Position numbers and translations under genes: made by a program
DNA from: Lachnospiraceae bacterium UBA7196
GTDB taxonomy: Bacteria; Bacillota; Clostridia; Lachnospirales; Lachnospiraceae
Length of the DNA stretch: 5,042 nt
Reading direction: 5' to 3'
Assembly: GCA_002490835.1 (NCBI GenBank)
Contig: DKUU01000026.1
Location: forward strand, 1 to 5,042
The notes under the pieces: model-generated
What the model was told of the DNA's origin: nothing
Databases searched by the model: none
What the model saw: the letters and a program-made list of their open reading frames with translations, nothing else
Shown: piece after piece, positions 5,013-5,042 of the stretch
Numbering within the stretch: the first letter of the stretch is position 1
How the letters are laid out: the number at the start of each line of letters is the position of its first letter

Positions 5013-5042
5013 ATGGAGGAGCTTGCGAAGCTGGAGGCGGAG
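5013..5042 (+). CDS. Start of a gene that leaves the window
   Basis: ATG at 5013 is preceded by AAGGAGG (4996-5002) at ten bases and opens a frame reading MEELAKLEAE up to the window edge. The same frame is open back to a TAA at 4956-4958, so a start upstream at a TTG (4989) or a continuation from an older coding piece is possible. Ten residues are too few for a family call. Confidence 0.4.
   Translation, partial: MEELAKLEAE

Noticed and set aside
4989..5017. TTGACA at 4989-4994 as a -35 box for the last gene.
   Set aside because: No -10-like hexamer lies 16-18 bases downstream; the match falls inside the inverted repeat.
1..5042. CRISPR arrays, tRNA or rRNA genes.
   Set aside because: No regularly spaced direct repeats, cloverleaf-like folds or rRNA-like stretches were seen on either strand by eye.

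Overview
The window is AT-rich and uses strong AGGAGG-type ribosome binding sites and TTGACA/TATAAT-type promoters. It carries remnants of a large serine recombinase. Together these suggest a low-GC Firmicute, most likely a gut Clostridia/Lachnospiraceae genome, in an accessory (integrated-element or defence-island) region. The taxon is inferred from composition and gene style only.

Layout: bases 1-337 are a decayed flank with two short protein fragments, one like a MORN/YwqK repeat. A near-consensus promoter at 338-366 drives two coupled genes. The first (400-1761) is an SMC/ABC-type AAA ATPase with Walker A, signature, Walker B and H-switch motifs. The second (1761-2453) is a RloB-family protein with a Toprim-like acidic core. 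Their stop and start overlap (TAATG). This architecture matches abortive-infection systems of the AbiL (AbiLi/AbiLii) and RloA/RloB kind and is analogous to PARIS (AriA/AriB). The sensible reading is that the ATPase senses or is triggered by phage and controls the RloB nuclease-like effector.

Bases 2454-2734 are a structured gap. It holds an intrinsic terminator that faces the minus strand and two mutually exclusive hairpins. No clear gene or promoter was found in it. Next come two closely spaced plus-strand genes: a 71-aa DUF3892-like protein (2735-2950) and a 297-aa protein of unknown function (2959-3852). The two-gene arrangement looks like a second small module (accessory or toxin-antitoxin-like) beside the defence pair. 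This is inference.

Bases 3853-4154 hold a hairpin and an extended -10 promoter that fires almost directly onto a 27-aa hydrophobic ORF. Bases 4155-4610 are the decayed C-terminal third of a large serine recombinase, with three in-frame TAG codons and a pair of compensating frameshifts. A second extended -10 promoter at 4599-4627 precedes a 10-codon ORF that overlaps (ATGA) a 52-aa helix-turn-helix-like protein (4676-4834). The right edge has an 18-bp inverted repeat and the first ten codons of a gene that runs out of the window.

The best candidates for something undescribed are the DUF3892-like/297-aa pair, and the structured gap that joins it to the AbiL-like operon.
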